From: Macrothele yani | Taxonomy: Eukaryota > Arthropoda > Arachnida > Araneae > Macrothelidae | Direction of reading: 5' to 3' | DNA length: 64,000 nucleotides | Assembly (NCBI GenBank): GCA_039090855.1 | Contig: CM077023.1 | Span: 84,605,127 to 84,669,126, forward strand | Shown: in pieces, positions 32,800 to 42,774 of the stretch | Layout of the letters: each line of letters opens with the position of its first letter | How positions within the stretch are numbered: the first letter of the stretch is position 1 | The notes under the pieces: generated by a model | Databases searched by the model: none | Told to the model about the DNA's origin: nothing | The model's input: the letters and a program-made list of their open reading frames with translations, nothing else | Position numbers and translations under genes: made by a program

Positions 32800-34420
32800 A
32801 ATCATAGAAACAGTGATATCGACAAAAATAAGATGTGACTTTACGTCCCCTGGTGGGAAAACCATGCATTATTTTAGGAAGAAAGTATTCTCAAAAGTTT
32901 AATCCATATAAGCGGTATCGGTCCAAGAAAAAAAAAATAGTCGAGTTTTCAGGAGCTCAGATTTTGCAACAAATACTTCAGAAGCAGAAATTAACACTTA
33001 TGACCCCTGGTGGCTAAACCATTCTTTACCAAACATCAGAAATTATGTGAAAAATATTTTTCGTCAGGTCTTGTATGCGATACAGGAAGAATTTTTCAAA
33101 TCAGAACTTTAGGAGCAGAAATAACGTCGAAAACGCAATTTACCTTTGTGCCCCCTAGCGGAAAGTCTATGATTTACTTGAAAATTTTGAATATATAGGA
33201 AAAACATTTCGCATCGGAAACACTATCCAACAAAGAAGGAATTTTTTAAATCAGACTCTTAGAAGTAGAGATATTCACAAAAATAAGATATACATCTACG
33301 CCCCTGGCGTAGAAACCATGCACTATTTTAAGAAGAAAATGTTTCTAAAATGTTTGTCGACATGACTAGTATCGGTCAACAAACGACGTTTTTTTCAATC
33401 GAGAATTTAGAAGCTCATATTTTGCTGCAAATACAACAGAAGCGGAAATTAAGATTTACGCCCCCAGGTGGCCAAACTATTTTTTTACAAAAATTAGAAA
33501 TTATGTGCAAACGATTTCCCATCAAGAGCTGTATCCCGTGCAGAAAAATATTTCAAATCGGAGATTTAGATGCAGAGATATAGGGGGAAACGCAATTTAC
33601 CGCTACGCCCCCTAGCGGAAAGTCTATGAATTGCTTGAAAATTTGGAAATCATATGAAAAACATGTCACACGAAAAACACTATCCAACAAAGAAGGAATT
33701 TTTCAAATCGGACTCCTAGAAGTAGAGATATTGACAAAAATAAGATGTACATCTACGCCCCCTGGCGGAGAAACTGTGAAATATTTTAAGAAGAAAATAT
33801 TCCGAAAAGGTTTATCGATGTGAGGGGCATCAGTCCACGAATAATTTTTTCAATTGATATTTTAGAAGCTCCGATTTTATGGCAAATACATCAGAAGCAA
33901 AAATTAACACTTACGCCCCTGGTGGCCACAGTAATCTTTACCAAAAATTTGAAATTATATGCAACATTTTTTTCATCAGGAGATGTATCCTCTGAAGAAA
34001 GAATTTTTCAAATCGGAGTTTTAGGAGAAGAGTTATCGGGAAAACTGTAATTTACTTTTACGCCTCCTAGCGGAAAATCTATGCGTAATTTGGAAAAGTA
34101 ACTATACCTAAAATACTCTTCGATATAAATGGAATTGAAAGATAAAAAAAAAAATTCAATCGGATGTTTAGAAGCAAATATGTGGAATAAAACGTATCTT
34201 TGAATTCGACATCATCTGCATTTACACCTTCTACCGGAGAAATTGTACATCGTAAAAAAAAACGAAATGAAGGATCATCATTTGCATATTTCAAGCTTCC
34301 GAATGCAAAAAGAATTTTTCAAATCGGACTAATAGTTGCTGAGATATCGTGGGTACAGACGGATGGACGGACGGACGGACAAACCGATAACAGAAGCACG
34401 ATCTTTTTACAAAAGACGTG
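32800..34420 (+). repeat. Higher-order tandem array of CTCF-like motif monomers
   Basis: Nine clear monomers and one decayed one, each about 150 bp, occur head to tail. They fall into three types in strict order A-B-C. Type A cores start at 32844, 33299, 33756; type B at 33001, 33459, 33914; type C at 33149, 33606, 34061, so the higher-order period is 455-458 bp. Each core reads C(G)CCCCTGGTGGC, CGCCCCCTGGCGG or CGCCCCCTAGCGG; reverse-complemented these are CCACCAGGGGGCG and CCGCTAGGGGGCG, textbook CTCF cores, all in one orientation. Shared flanking text includes GAATTTTTCAAATC before and type-specific text after. A decayed core lies near 34224 and a (GGAC)n run at about 34361-34380. Short open frames in it look incidental. 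Confidence 0.88.
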
Positions 34421-34439
34421 CTAAAAATTGGTACATTCA

Positions 34440-35070
34440 GTAAAATCTGAAGTATTTAAGGAACCTCACTCATTGCAAAAGCCTATGATGTTGAATAAGG
34501 GAACAGGTGCATCTAGGTAACTGTACTTACATCATTCGAAAAGCTTTAAGAATGCTCGAAAGAAGAAAAGAAAGAAAAACTTTAAAATATCTCTGACGGG
34601 ATCAGTGTCCTCTGGAAGTCAATACAAGGTCAATATCTAAAATGATGAACTACAGGCATATATTTTCATTTTAATATAGGGAAAACGACGTTTATAAATA
34701 TAATTATTTATAATATAACGTCTACTATAATTTCGCTTGGAGCTATATTCCAACTTCCTCAGAACAATGGCGTGTTGATTTTTTGCTTGTGACGACGGTT
34801 ATTTGTTTCACCTGCCACATGTCCCGTGGCGGTTATCGGTTTTGATGAGGACTTTTGAAGCTCTCGATCAATATGGCGACAAAAGTAAATCATTCACGAA
34901 AGAAATACGGTTTTAAAAAATGTGAGATGCTTCTAAAAAGTCAAGATCAGACACTATTCTGAGTCTTTCCAACATATTTACGTCATCAAACAAAATGTTC
35001 ATTCCAAACCATTTGCTGATAGTTTACCGCCTCACGCAAGATTAAACCATTCTATCCAACACAAAACCAG
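34440..35070. other. No recognised feature
   Basis: No frame or repeat end of note. Confidence 0.5.
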
Positions 35071-35079
35071 TGCCTTTTA

Positions 35080-35272
35080 TACGATGGATTCTGATCATTC
35101 GTCCGAGATGGGTCCGGATTAGAATCCCGGTGAGGCCTGCCAGTTGCCCGTCCTAATTTAGGGCCACTGGTTCCCTTCCCTGGAACCAGTGACCCTAAAT
35201 TAGGGATGGGCAACTGCTTATAGCCCACTGAGTTGTTCACGGTGATCGTTAAACCTTCAATAATACTAAAAA
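35080..35272 (+). repeat. SINE-A copy with internal inverted duplication
   Basis: The head (TTCTGATCATTCGTCCGAGA, then a B box damaged to GGATTAGAATCCCGG) runs to GTGAGGC. Instead of the usual CATGGATG it continues with an inverted copy of its own later part: CAGTTGCCCGTCCTAATTTA and GGCCACTGGTTCC, then the normal CCTGGAACCAGTGA and CCCTAAATTAGGGATGGGCA. The result is a hairpin of about 32-bp arms at 35150-35214. The 3' end GTTGTTCACGGTGATCGTTA is normal. Confidence 0.82.
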
Positions 35273-35341
35273 AAGTACATGTTGTAGTAACTTGTGACAT
35301 TGCCGGCAACAGATGTAATATTGTAAGCAATATACTACGTA

Positions 35342-36637
35342 CGTAGGCTGATCAATAAGTAACTTTCTTTTATCTTTGGTGACTGATTAGAGATACGTAA
35401 ATCAGTATATCCCAACGGCATTGCAGTCTCCTGACTAAAGGGCGTTATTTGGCACAGGAGTTTGAATTAAAAGCCAGCGTTCTGGAGAGCAGATCCAAAG
35501 ACAAATGACGCCAACCCGGAAATATGGTTTCACCCGAAAGTACGCACGGTGAATAGATTTTTTCGGGCATGAAAATCATCCAGCAGCGACGCTTCACTAC
35601 CAACTACAAGAAGTCTATGATCCTCGGGTAATGAGCGTTCGGAACGTGTCATAATGGCGTTCCAAATTTGCACACGGGCGCAATGCTTTGACTGATGAGA
35701 AACGTAGTGCTCTAATGTTCGATATCAATAACAGACAGAAACGTGGCGAGTGCAGAGGATGTGGTGCAAGAAGACAGACAGGTGAATTTCCGTCAGATTG
35801 CTGCAAATGCAAATGTTTCTGTCGGTACAGGGCGTCACTTCGTTCACGATGAGCTGGGGTATCGAAAATTTTCACCGAGATGGTTGCGTAAGCAACTGAC
35901 GGCAGGACAGAAAGCGCTGCGATAGGGACTGAGACTCTCATACCTACAACACTATGCGGAAGAAGGCCACGAATTACTTAGCCGCATTGTCACCGACTAT
36001 GAAACGTGGTTGCATCACTTCACGCCGACTTCAAAGGCTGAGACAATGTAGTGGGAGCACACGTCATCTTTCGCGAGAAAGAATTGAAGACTGTACGATA
36101 CGCTGGGAAGGCGATGCTTACAGCATATTGAGATATCCAGTGCGTTCTCCCCTTGGACTACGAGGTAACCATCACTACCGACCAATACAGCAGCACTTTG
36201 CGGAGTGTGAATGAAACAATCCGTAAAGGACGTACTCGCATGCACACCAGAGGAATAATCTTTATGCATGACCACTCACCTCGTGGAGAGGTTTGGTTGA
36301 TCCTTTTTCCATCATATCCCCCGTATATCCCGAACCTTGCACTTTCGGACTTCCACCTATTCTGTCCTCTCAAATGCAACTTTGAAGGGAAATATTTCCG
36401 CAATGACTCTGAAGTGGTAGCCTAGGTGAAGCGTTGAATGCGGACATTTGACGATGAATTCTTCGTTCGCGCAAGGTATCCAAAAGTTTGTGCATCAGTG
36501 AGAAAAGTGTCTCAACCGATTAGCTGATTATGCGGAAAACAAAGATTTGTGTTCTGTATTAATTGCCCTAACTCATTTTTATGTGACTATAATACAACCT
36601 TTGTAGCTTGGCATCGGAAATTTCTGATCAGTCATCG
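35342..36637 (+). mobile_element. mariner element, degenerate (mar-a)
   Basis: The ends CGTAGGCTGATCA (left) and, inverted, CGATGACTGATCA (right) are bordered by TA (35340-35341, 36638-36639). The length of 1.3 kb is typical of mariner. The gene is broken. Confidence 0.75.
35560..36500 (+). pseudogene. mariner transposase, broken
   Basis: Pieces in two or more frames: MSVRNVS...WRSKFAHGR (first DNA-binding region), VNFRQIAANANVSVGT, HYAEEGHELLSRIVTDYETWLHHFTP, MHDHSPRGEVW and LALSDFHLFCPLKCNFEGKYF. The canonical VTGDETW reads VTDYETW, so the first catalytic Asp is lost; the HDNA motif is HDHS; the third region reads LALSDFHLF and keeps its Asp. Several stops follow. Confidence 0.8.
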
Positions 36638-37073
36638 TAGTTTACCGAGAAATACATTGGTTACGCTCTGATGCATCAATAAAAAACACAAGTTTCATGT
36701 AATCCTTGTATGAGCATTATTAATGGACTTCGTTGCCATATAACTCTGTTTACTGTTTTATTGAACATACGACATACAGCTGGAGTTATATTACAGTGGG
36801 CATTCCTCATAACTAATAAAATGTTCTTCATTCGTAGAATATCTTAACAAAATAATTCTGATAAGAGTCATTTTCTGACGAACAAAGAGAGCAATTGAGC
36901 GGTTGCCAGTTCGCTCTCGTTGTTGACCCAGGGTACTCACACAAGAACGGAAGTTTTGTGATGGTGTCTAAGGATTTCAGGTGTGTTTCATGAAGCTGTG
37001 TCTGGGGCAAGAGAAGATGTTCAAAAAAAAAAGGTAACATAGAATGATGAGCCATTGGATTATGATCACCTAC

Positions 37074-38189
37074 CTAAGAAGCTGTAGGACTCCCTTTAGC
37101 CCGCAAATCAGCGGCCACTCTTCGAGGCATCAATTCAATGAGGTGGCGATAGGTATCCTGGGGTATCTGGTACCATAATGTCAACAGCAGGTCCTCCAGT
37201 TCCCGTAAATTTCGGGGTGGTGGTGATTTAGCGCGAGCCCTCTTTTCCAAGTCGAACAACAAATGTTCGATTGGGTCCATGTCAGGTAAATTTGGAGGAC
37301 ATGGCATTCACAGAAAGTCACCAGCATGTTCCTCGAACCACTCCTTGACGATTCTGGCAGTGTGGCATGGCGCATTATCCTCTTGGAAATGGCCAACACC
37401 AGCAGGAAACACAGTTGCCATGAATGGGTGAACTTGGTCCGCAACGATGTTCAGATACATAACAGTTGTCAGAGATTGTGCTATTGGGATAATGTGGACT
37501 AAAGCGTCCCAAGAGAAGATCGCCCACAACATAATCCCGTCCCCGCCGGCCTGTTTCCGCCCAACATTGCATCCAGGTGCCACAACCTCCGTTGGTAATG
37601 GCGTATCCACGCTCGGAAGTCTACGTGGTGCACCAGGAATCTTGTTTCGTCAGACCAAGCCACTTTCGTTCAATCATCTATGGTCCAATCTCGATTATCT
37701 TGGGCTCTTTTGATGCGTTGTTGGCGATGACGTGCAGTGAGTATGAGGACCCAGCTGGGTCTTCGGCTAAGCAGGCCCATGCGCAGAAGGCTGCGATGAA
37801 CTATGTGCTGTGACGCATTGCCCTGATCACCTACTGTTGTAGCTGCGGATGATTTGTTGCACTGTGTCGTGCGGTCTCCGCTCCCCTCTGGAATCAATGA
37901 GGTGCGGACGACACACAGCTGGACGTCGGTTCGCCGTTTGGCCATCTGCGCACCACTTTTGATACGTACTCACTGCAGCGGAACGTGAACAACTCAGAAG
38001 CCGTGCCGTTTCCGAGATCGTAGCTCCGAGGAGCCGTTTCCGAGATCGTAGCTCCGAGGAGCCGTTTCTGAGATGGTAGCTCCGAGGTGCCGTTTCCGAG
38101 ATCGTAGTTCCGAGACGCCGTGCAATCACAATTTGTACTTTATCAAACTCCGATAAATCGGCAGCTTTTCCCATTCTGACTCCGAACAC
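37074..38189 (-). pseudogene. DD36E-type transposase, degenerate
   Basis: The start at 38189 reads MFGVRMGKAADLSEFDKVQI, with the first helix-turn-helix expanded by a 28-bp x 4 repeat. The middle is frameshifted between about 37830 and 37610. Then GGDGIMLWAIFSWDALV, FQEDNAPCHTARIVKEWF (second Asp), an in-frame stop at 37308-37310, and LPDMDPIEHLLFDLE (Glu). The spacing of the last two is 36 by my count if the stop is counted as a residue. GSPTAS is the usual type of C-terminus. Confidence 0.8.
38005..38116 (-). repeat. 28-bp x 4 minisatellite inside the Tc-d transposase
   Basis: GCCGTTTCCGAGATCGTAGC plus TCCGAGGA starts at 38005, 38033, 38061 and 38089. Three additional units make 84 bp, exactly 28 codons, so the frame is kept although a single unit is not a multiple of three. 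Confidence 0.9.
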
Positions 38190-38324
38190 TCTATAACCGA
38201 AAGCCGGTCCTCGGGTTGTATGTACACTGCTCTGTTAACTTCACCCGCGCTACCGTTCGGTCTCCAGGCGTGCTCATTTCTCAAGGCTGTGAGTGGTTAT
38301 AATGTAATTGCTCATCGGGGCATT

Positions 38325-39020
38325 AATGAACACAATCAACTTATTAAGTAAGAAATTGCAAAATTCTAGAAAACAAGATGTAAATCGTAAACATTTTTTA
38401 ATTCTGAGGCAGTTCCAGAATAATTTTCAAGCTTATTTTTATCACGTCGATAAAAGGTTCAAAGCCGGCTTATGGCAAACTCAATAGGATAGACAGTTTT
38501 TTTGTACTTTTAGCCTTACTAATCAGTGCTCTGAGTGAATTTCATTTTTCGAATATACCACGATTTCTACTTCTCATATTCCAAATCTGCAACGTCTCAA
38601 AAAGTTTCCAAAAAATTCAGTGCATATCGAAGTGAAATTCAGTGCATATCGAAGTCAACCAATTTCATAGCAATAATTTTCTCTGTTCTTTGAGTGAAGG
38701 TAGCTGCGAAAAGTAACAACCGGTGTTAAAGGGTGAGAAATCTTGAAGTCCTGACTTTCTTTATCACTGCCAGTTCAGGCAGAAATTTGGGGTTTGGTTG
38801 TTTCCCCCTAAATATATAATGTAGGGGGGAAACCCAATCCCCAAAAAACTATATCCCATGTTGATTCCAATCAACAGTATATAAGCCAAGTAGGAGAGTG
38901 TAAAAACATAATGCATTTTTAAGCTACTACTTTTCTCTGAGGCCAGCCAGTTTGAATTCTTTTCCAGTTGGAGTGGAATCAAAGTATGTAGAGAGAGGTC
39001 AAGTAAATGTAAGAGAGTTT
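38325..39020. other. No recognised feature
   Basis: A short local duplication (CAGTGCATATCGAAGT twice near 38620) and no other structure. Confidence 0.5.
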
Positions 39021-39027
39021 CAAAATA

Positions 39028-40353
39028 CGACGGCCGTTCCATAAAAACTGAGAGTAAAATCAAACAAAATGAGGAAATATAGGTACAGCAAAATATATGT
39101 TGTTCTTTCTCAAAGTATCTTCCCTCGGATGATACGCAACGGCTTCACCGTTCAGTCCACTTTTCAAAGCATGTGGTGAAGGCATTTTGTGGAAGCTGCT
39201 TTAGCGACCGCTGTACAGCTTGAAAAACGTCAGCATCTGTGTTGAATGTTGCGCCACGGGACTTCTCTTTTCATTGTTTGAAACAACCAGAAATCGCACG
39301 AGGCGAGGTCAGGACTGTGCGCAGGCTGTGGCATGATTTCAATACTGCATTTCGTAAGAAACTGTTGAACACAAGCAGCCACATAGTGGACGTGCGTTAT
39401 CATGGTGTAGGGTCCTCTTGCCTACCAGTTCTGGTCGCTTAATCGATATGTGTCGTCGCAGACGATTCAAGACTGAAATATAATGCTCAGCATTGACAGT
39501 AATTTGTGAAGCAACGGCATGCTGGTAGACTAAACTTTTATGATCAAAGAAAATTATCATCATCACCTTCTCAGCTGATTTGGTTTGGTGGACTTTTTTC
39601 GGAGGAAGCGAGCCTGTGTGTTTCCAGACATTCGTTGCGCGCTTCGTGAAGGGGTCGAAATAGTGGACTCATATTTCATCGGCATTATTACTGAGTTTAG
39701 AAAGTCTGGATCTTTTGCAATAATTTGTTTCCACTCGTGACACACCTGAACTCTGGCTAACAATTGTTCTCTCGTCAGGTGATGAGGTACCCATCTGGAA
39801 CACACACGATGCAACAGTAATTTGTCACGTAGAATGCCGAATGCCGACGTTTTTGAATTATTAGTAGACGCCGCTATGTCTTCACCCGTCATTCGTCGAT
39901 CGTCTTGCAGGATTGCCCAAACAGTGTTAACAATACCCTCTGTAACAACACTTTCAGGTCAACCAGGCCTAGGAGCGAGTTCTGCCGACAACGCCCTTTT
40001 TTTAAATCATGGTGCCATCTAAAAGTCGCCGACTCACCCAAACATTTATCTTTGTAAGCTTTTTACATTAAATCAACTGCTTCTGTGGCCGTTTTACCCA
40101 GACGATAGCTAAATTTTATCGCACAACGCATTTCACTTCTTAACTCTGAATCACTCACCTCCATAGCTCTATGGAGAAATGCAGACGTACCTTAAACAAC
40201 TACGCAATAACAAAACGAGAATCGTCTGCTGCGGATAATAACTGTTGCCATAGATACTTCTTTAATTCACTTAGTCGTCTGCGTGGTTATTTTTCCAATT
40301 CGCACTGCTGCCAACTCAAAAAAATAATCTCAGTTTTTATGAAACGGCCTTTT
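39028..40353 (-). mobile_element. mariner element, degenerate (mar-b)
   Basis: Ends share GGCCGTT(C/T)CATAAAAACTG: left at 39028-39053, right inverted at 40329-40353, bordered by TA. The gene on the minus strand is broken. Confidence 0.85.
39120..40162 (-). pseudogene. mariner transposase, broken
   Basis: The start region reads MEVSDSELRSEMRCAIKFSY, then KTATEAVDLM; the middle carries LLLHRVCSRWVPHHLTREQL and HEWKQIIAKDPDFLNSVI. The first catalytic motif (normally GDETW) reads PMKYEST and is destroyed. LHHDNARPL keeps the second Asp. After a shift, PQPAHSPDLASCDFWLF keeps the third. Confidence 0.8.
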
Positions 40354-40835
40354 TATAATGCAATTTGAGCTACTTCCTTTCCTTGTAGCCAGCTAGTTTA
40401 AGTTCTTTTCCACGAAGAAATACTGTTACACTTCCACTCTAAATTACTAAATGGAAATTTGATCTGCTGCTGGAGTGGGCAGATGAATAAACACTTTTCT
40501 CCGACGGAAATAGCAAAGATCTGAAAACGCGGGGAAATGTAAGGACTTCGACAGAGGGTAAAATCTTTTAAAACAAATAAAATTACAAAGTCAAAGAATA
40601 TTAATCAGGTTTCAGAAAGCATGTAAATAAGCACGTGTACTGATTCCGGTGGAAAAACGGAAGTAAATCCTCTACTTTTTTATTGAACCTGCAGAATTTA
40701 CCGTATACATGCCTCATAGATTACAGGAAATGTCAGAGGAAAAAATCACTTAAGATTTCACCAAGTCACAAATTCATTATCAACCATTCTCATCCTACTG
40801 CTAGACGAAGGTCTCTCCACCTCTCTTCTGCAACT

Positions 40836-40881
40836 ATCTCTCCCTCTCCCTCCCTCTCCCTCTCTCTCTCTCTCTGTCTCT

Positions 40882-40943
<62 letters not shown>

Positions 40944-41230
40944 CCTCTCTCTTTCTGTCTCTCTTCCTCTCTCTTTCTGTCTCTCTTCATCTCCCTCTCT
41001 TTCTCTGTGCCTCTGTTTCTCTCTCTCTGTCACTCTCTCTCTCTGCCTCTCTCCCTCTCTCCCTCTCTGTCTCTCTCCCTATCTCCCTCCCTCTTTCTCT
41101 CTGTCCCTCCCTCCCTTTCTCTCTGTCACTCTCTCTCTGTCCCTCCCTCCCCCTCCCTCCCCCTCCCTCCCCTCCCTCCCTCCCTCTCTCTCTGTCACTC
41201 TCTCTCTCTCTGTCTCTCTCTCTATATATA

Positions 41231-41299
<69 letters not shown>
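40836..41299 (+). repeat. (CT)n-rich microsatellite, about 460 bp
   Basis: Long CT runs interspersed with CCCTC, CTGTCT and a short TATATA segment. The 242-codon open frame across it is a product of the repeat (Leu-Ser and Arg-Glu repeats) and not a gene. Confidence 0.95.
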
Positions 41300-41301
<2 letters not shown>

Positions 41302-41610
41302 CGATTCCCTTCCATGTCACTCCAATACGCTTTTCAGTTTCATCCAAACATTTACCACGTTGTCTTTTTATGGATCCTTTCCAGTTCTCCAACGGTGGTC
41401 AGTTCTTCTAAAAAAGTATGTCCAGCTCATTAACACTGAGGGCTTTTGCTTGGATTATGATGATATCAATTCTTGTCATTACCTGATCCATAAGTTCCTT
41501 TTCCAGTCTTCCTTGGTTACTCCAAGCATGCACCTCTCTTTTCTTCATGAGTTGTCGGCATCCTCTGCACGCATTTTTTAGTTAAGGTCCGTGTCTCCGA
41601 TTCATAAGTA

Positions 41611-41815
41611 TGTCAAACAGAAGTCATCGCTCTTTCCACGTTTATAAGTGAGTCACGGAAAAATTATCATCGGCCGCCACCGGGAATCGAACCCAGGGTC
41701 TTCCAGTTACCCGGTGGCTGCTAATGATAATTTTTCCGTGACTCACTTATAAACGTGGAAAGAGCGATGACTTCTGTTTGATGTTCCTAATCCACGTTAA
41801 TTATGTGTATCAATT
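41611..41815. mobile_element. Palindromic tRNA retroelement c
   Basis: Arms 41613-41683 and 41711-41781 pair nearly perfectly (TCAAACAGAAGTCATCGCTC, then TTTCCACGTTTATAAGTGAG and TCACGGAAAAATTATCAT). The centre carries an antisense tRNA 3' half (B box as GGGAATCGAACCC). The right arm is followed by a 34-nt tail (41782-41815) absent from the left. Flanks ATTCATAAGTA (41600-41610) and ATTCATCAGTA (41816-41826) form an 11-bp duplication with one mismatch. The host LINE gives an empty site: the related copy at about 27677 reads CATAAGTAAGCACT without interruption. The element shares its arms and tail with element a. Confidence 0.88.
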
Positions 41816-42277
41816 ATTCATCAGTAAGTACTGGAAAGATGCATTGATATAATATTTTTCTTTCAAAAACGCAAAAACGCAATGGTACATTGCTCTTGAA
41901 AATTGTATTGTTTCTTTCAAATGCAATAAAGCCAAGTTTTACGAGCCTATTAAATTATCCTTCAATATGACCACTGTCTTGATATCTGCTGTCCAAGGCA
42001 TGTGTAGGCATCAAAGTCACAAATTATCTGATGTTGCTTTTCTTGCAGGAATAGACTGTTTACGTCATGCTGTGTTTGGCAAAATGAACAAAAATTCTTG
42101 CAACGACATATATATTTTTCTAAGCGGTAATGGATAATTGAATACACCTTCCCTTTCCAGGTTGCAAATATTTCTTTTTACATGATATCTCTTTTACTCC
42201 TCAAATGACGCCATTTGCTCAGTCAAAATACTGTATATTTCCTACTTCCAGTAAACGCGCATGATGAATAGCGAGTC

Positions 42278-42428
42278 TGTGACGTACTACAGAGGTGAAT
42301 CACGTGTCAAGACGACAAATCTGCAGCGGTACATTCGGTCCGTGTAGCTTAGTTGGGAGATCAACTTACTCCGGAGTGATGGGGCACAGGTTCGTTACAC
42401 GTCACGGACGAACTTGTGTTGTCACACA
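42278..42428 (+). mobile_element. TRIM-B solo LTR
   Basis: A single 151-bp repeat starting TGTGACGTACTACAGAGG and ending GTTGTCACACA, flanked by the 4-bp duplication AGTC (42274-42277, 42429-42432). A box GTGTAGCTTAGTTGGG is kept; the B box is damaged (AGGTTCGTTACAC). Solo LTRs form by recombination between the two LTRs of a complete element, which is additional support for calling these repeats LTRs. Confidence 0.85.
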
Positions 42429-42774
42429 AGTCATATTCCCAACTGTCAAACATTATTCTGCGAAAGAGCATGAGTGTACGTATGATTGGTCTCTATATGT
42501 GTAAACAAATTTTGAAAGCTGAGAAGCATAGCTTTAGAATGCCCCGTTTTTTTCCAGGAGGGAGAGGGACGGAAGTATAAACATCGGTACTAACATCAGA
42601 AGATATTTTTGTGCCTGAAAGAAAAATAAATAGCATTGGGATAGAGTAACGCTGGAATAGAAAAGAAATTAGAGGTCAGACGTAATAAGAGGGCCAGAGA
42701 TGCTGCACTGACGACAGCTCGTATATGAATATGTATTTTTGTACATTATATATTTATACATACATTTTAATATA

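Larger units (their letters stand above)
37046..38318 (-). mobile_element. Tc1/mariner transposon of DD36E type, degenerate (Tc-d)
   Basis: Left end GATGAGCCATTGGATTATGA and right end, inverted, GATGAGCAATTACATTATAA form diverged inverted repeats; the right side extends to CCCCGATGAG. The gene is on the minus strand, and the element contains an unusual minisatellite in its coding region. Confidence 0.8.
40775..42010 (-). pseudogene. RTE LINE-1 3' copy, invaded
   Basis: 5'-truncated copy of the LINE at 27.2 kb. CAACCATTCTCATCCTACTG matches the 3' end at about 27260; the segments around 41340-41600 (CTCCAACGGTGGTCAG, TCCAAGCATGCACCTCTC, GTTAAGGTCCGTGTCTC) and 41827-42000 (TACTGGAAAGATGC, ACATTGCTCTTGAAAAT, CTTGATATCTGCTGTCC) follow the order of 27380-27840. 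A CT microsatellite replaces part of the C-terminus, and palindromic element c is inserted at 41611. Confidence 0.8.

Noticed and set aside
32835..34424. Series of 60-77 codon frames that might be a repeat protein
   Set aside because: The frames follow the tandem DNA array, stop repeatedly and change frame between monomers; the conserved part is the DNA motif and not a peptide.
40683..41411. 242-codon open frame rich in Ser and Leu
   Set aside because: It is a reading frame through a (CT)n microsatellite lying within a LINE copy; the opposite strand gives an equally long Arg/Glu frame.
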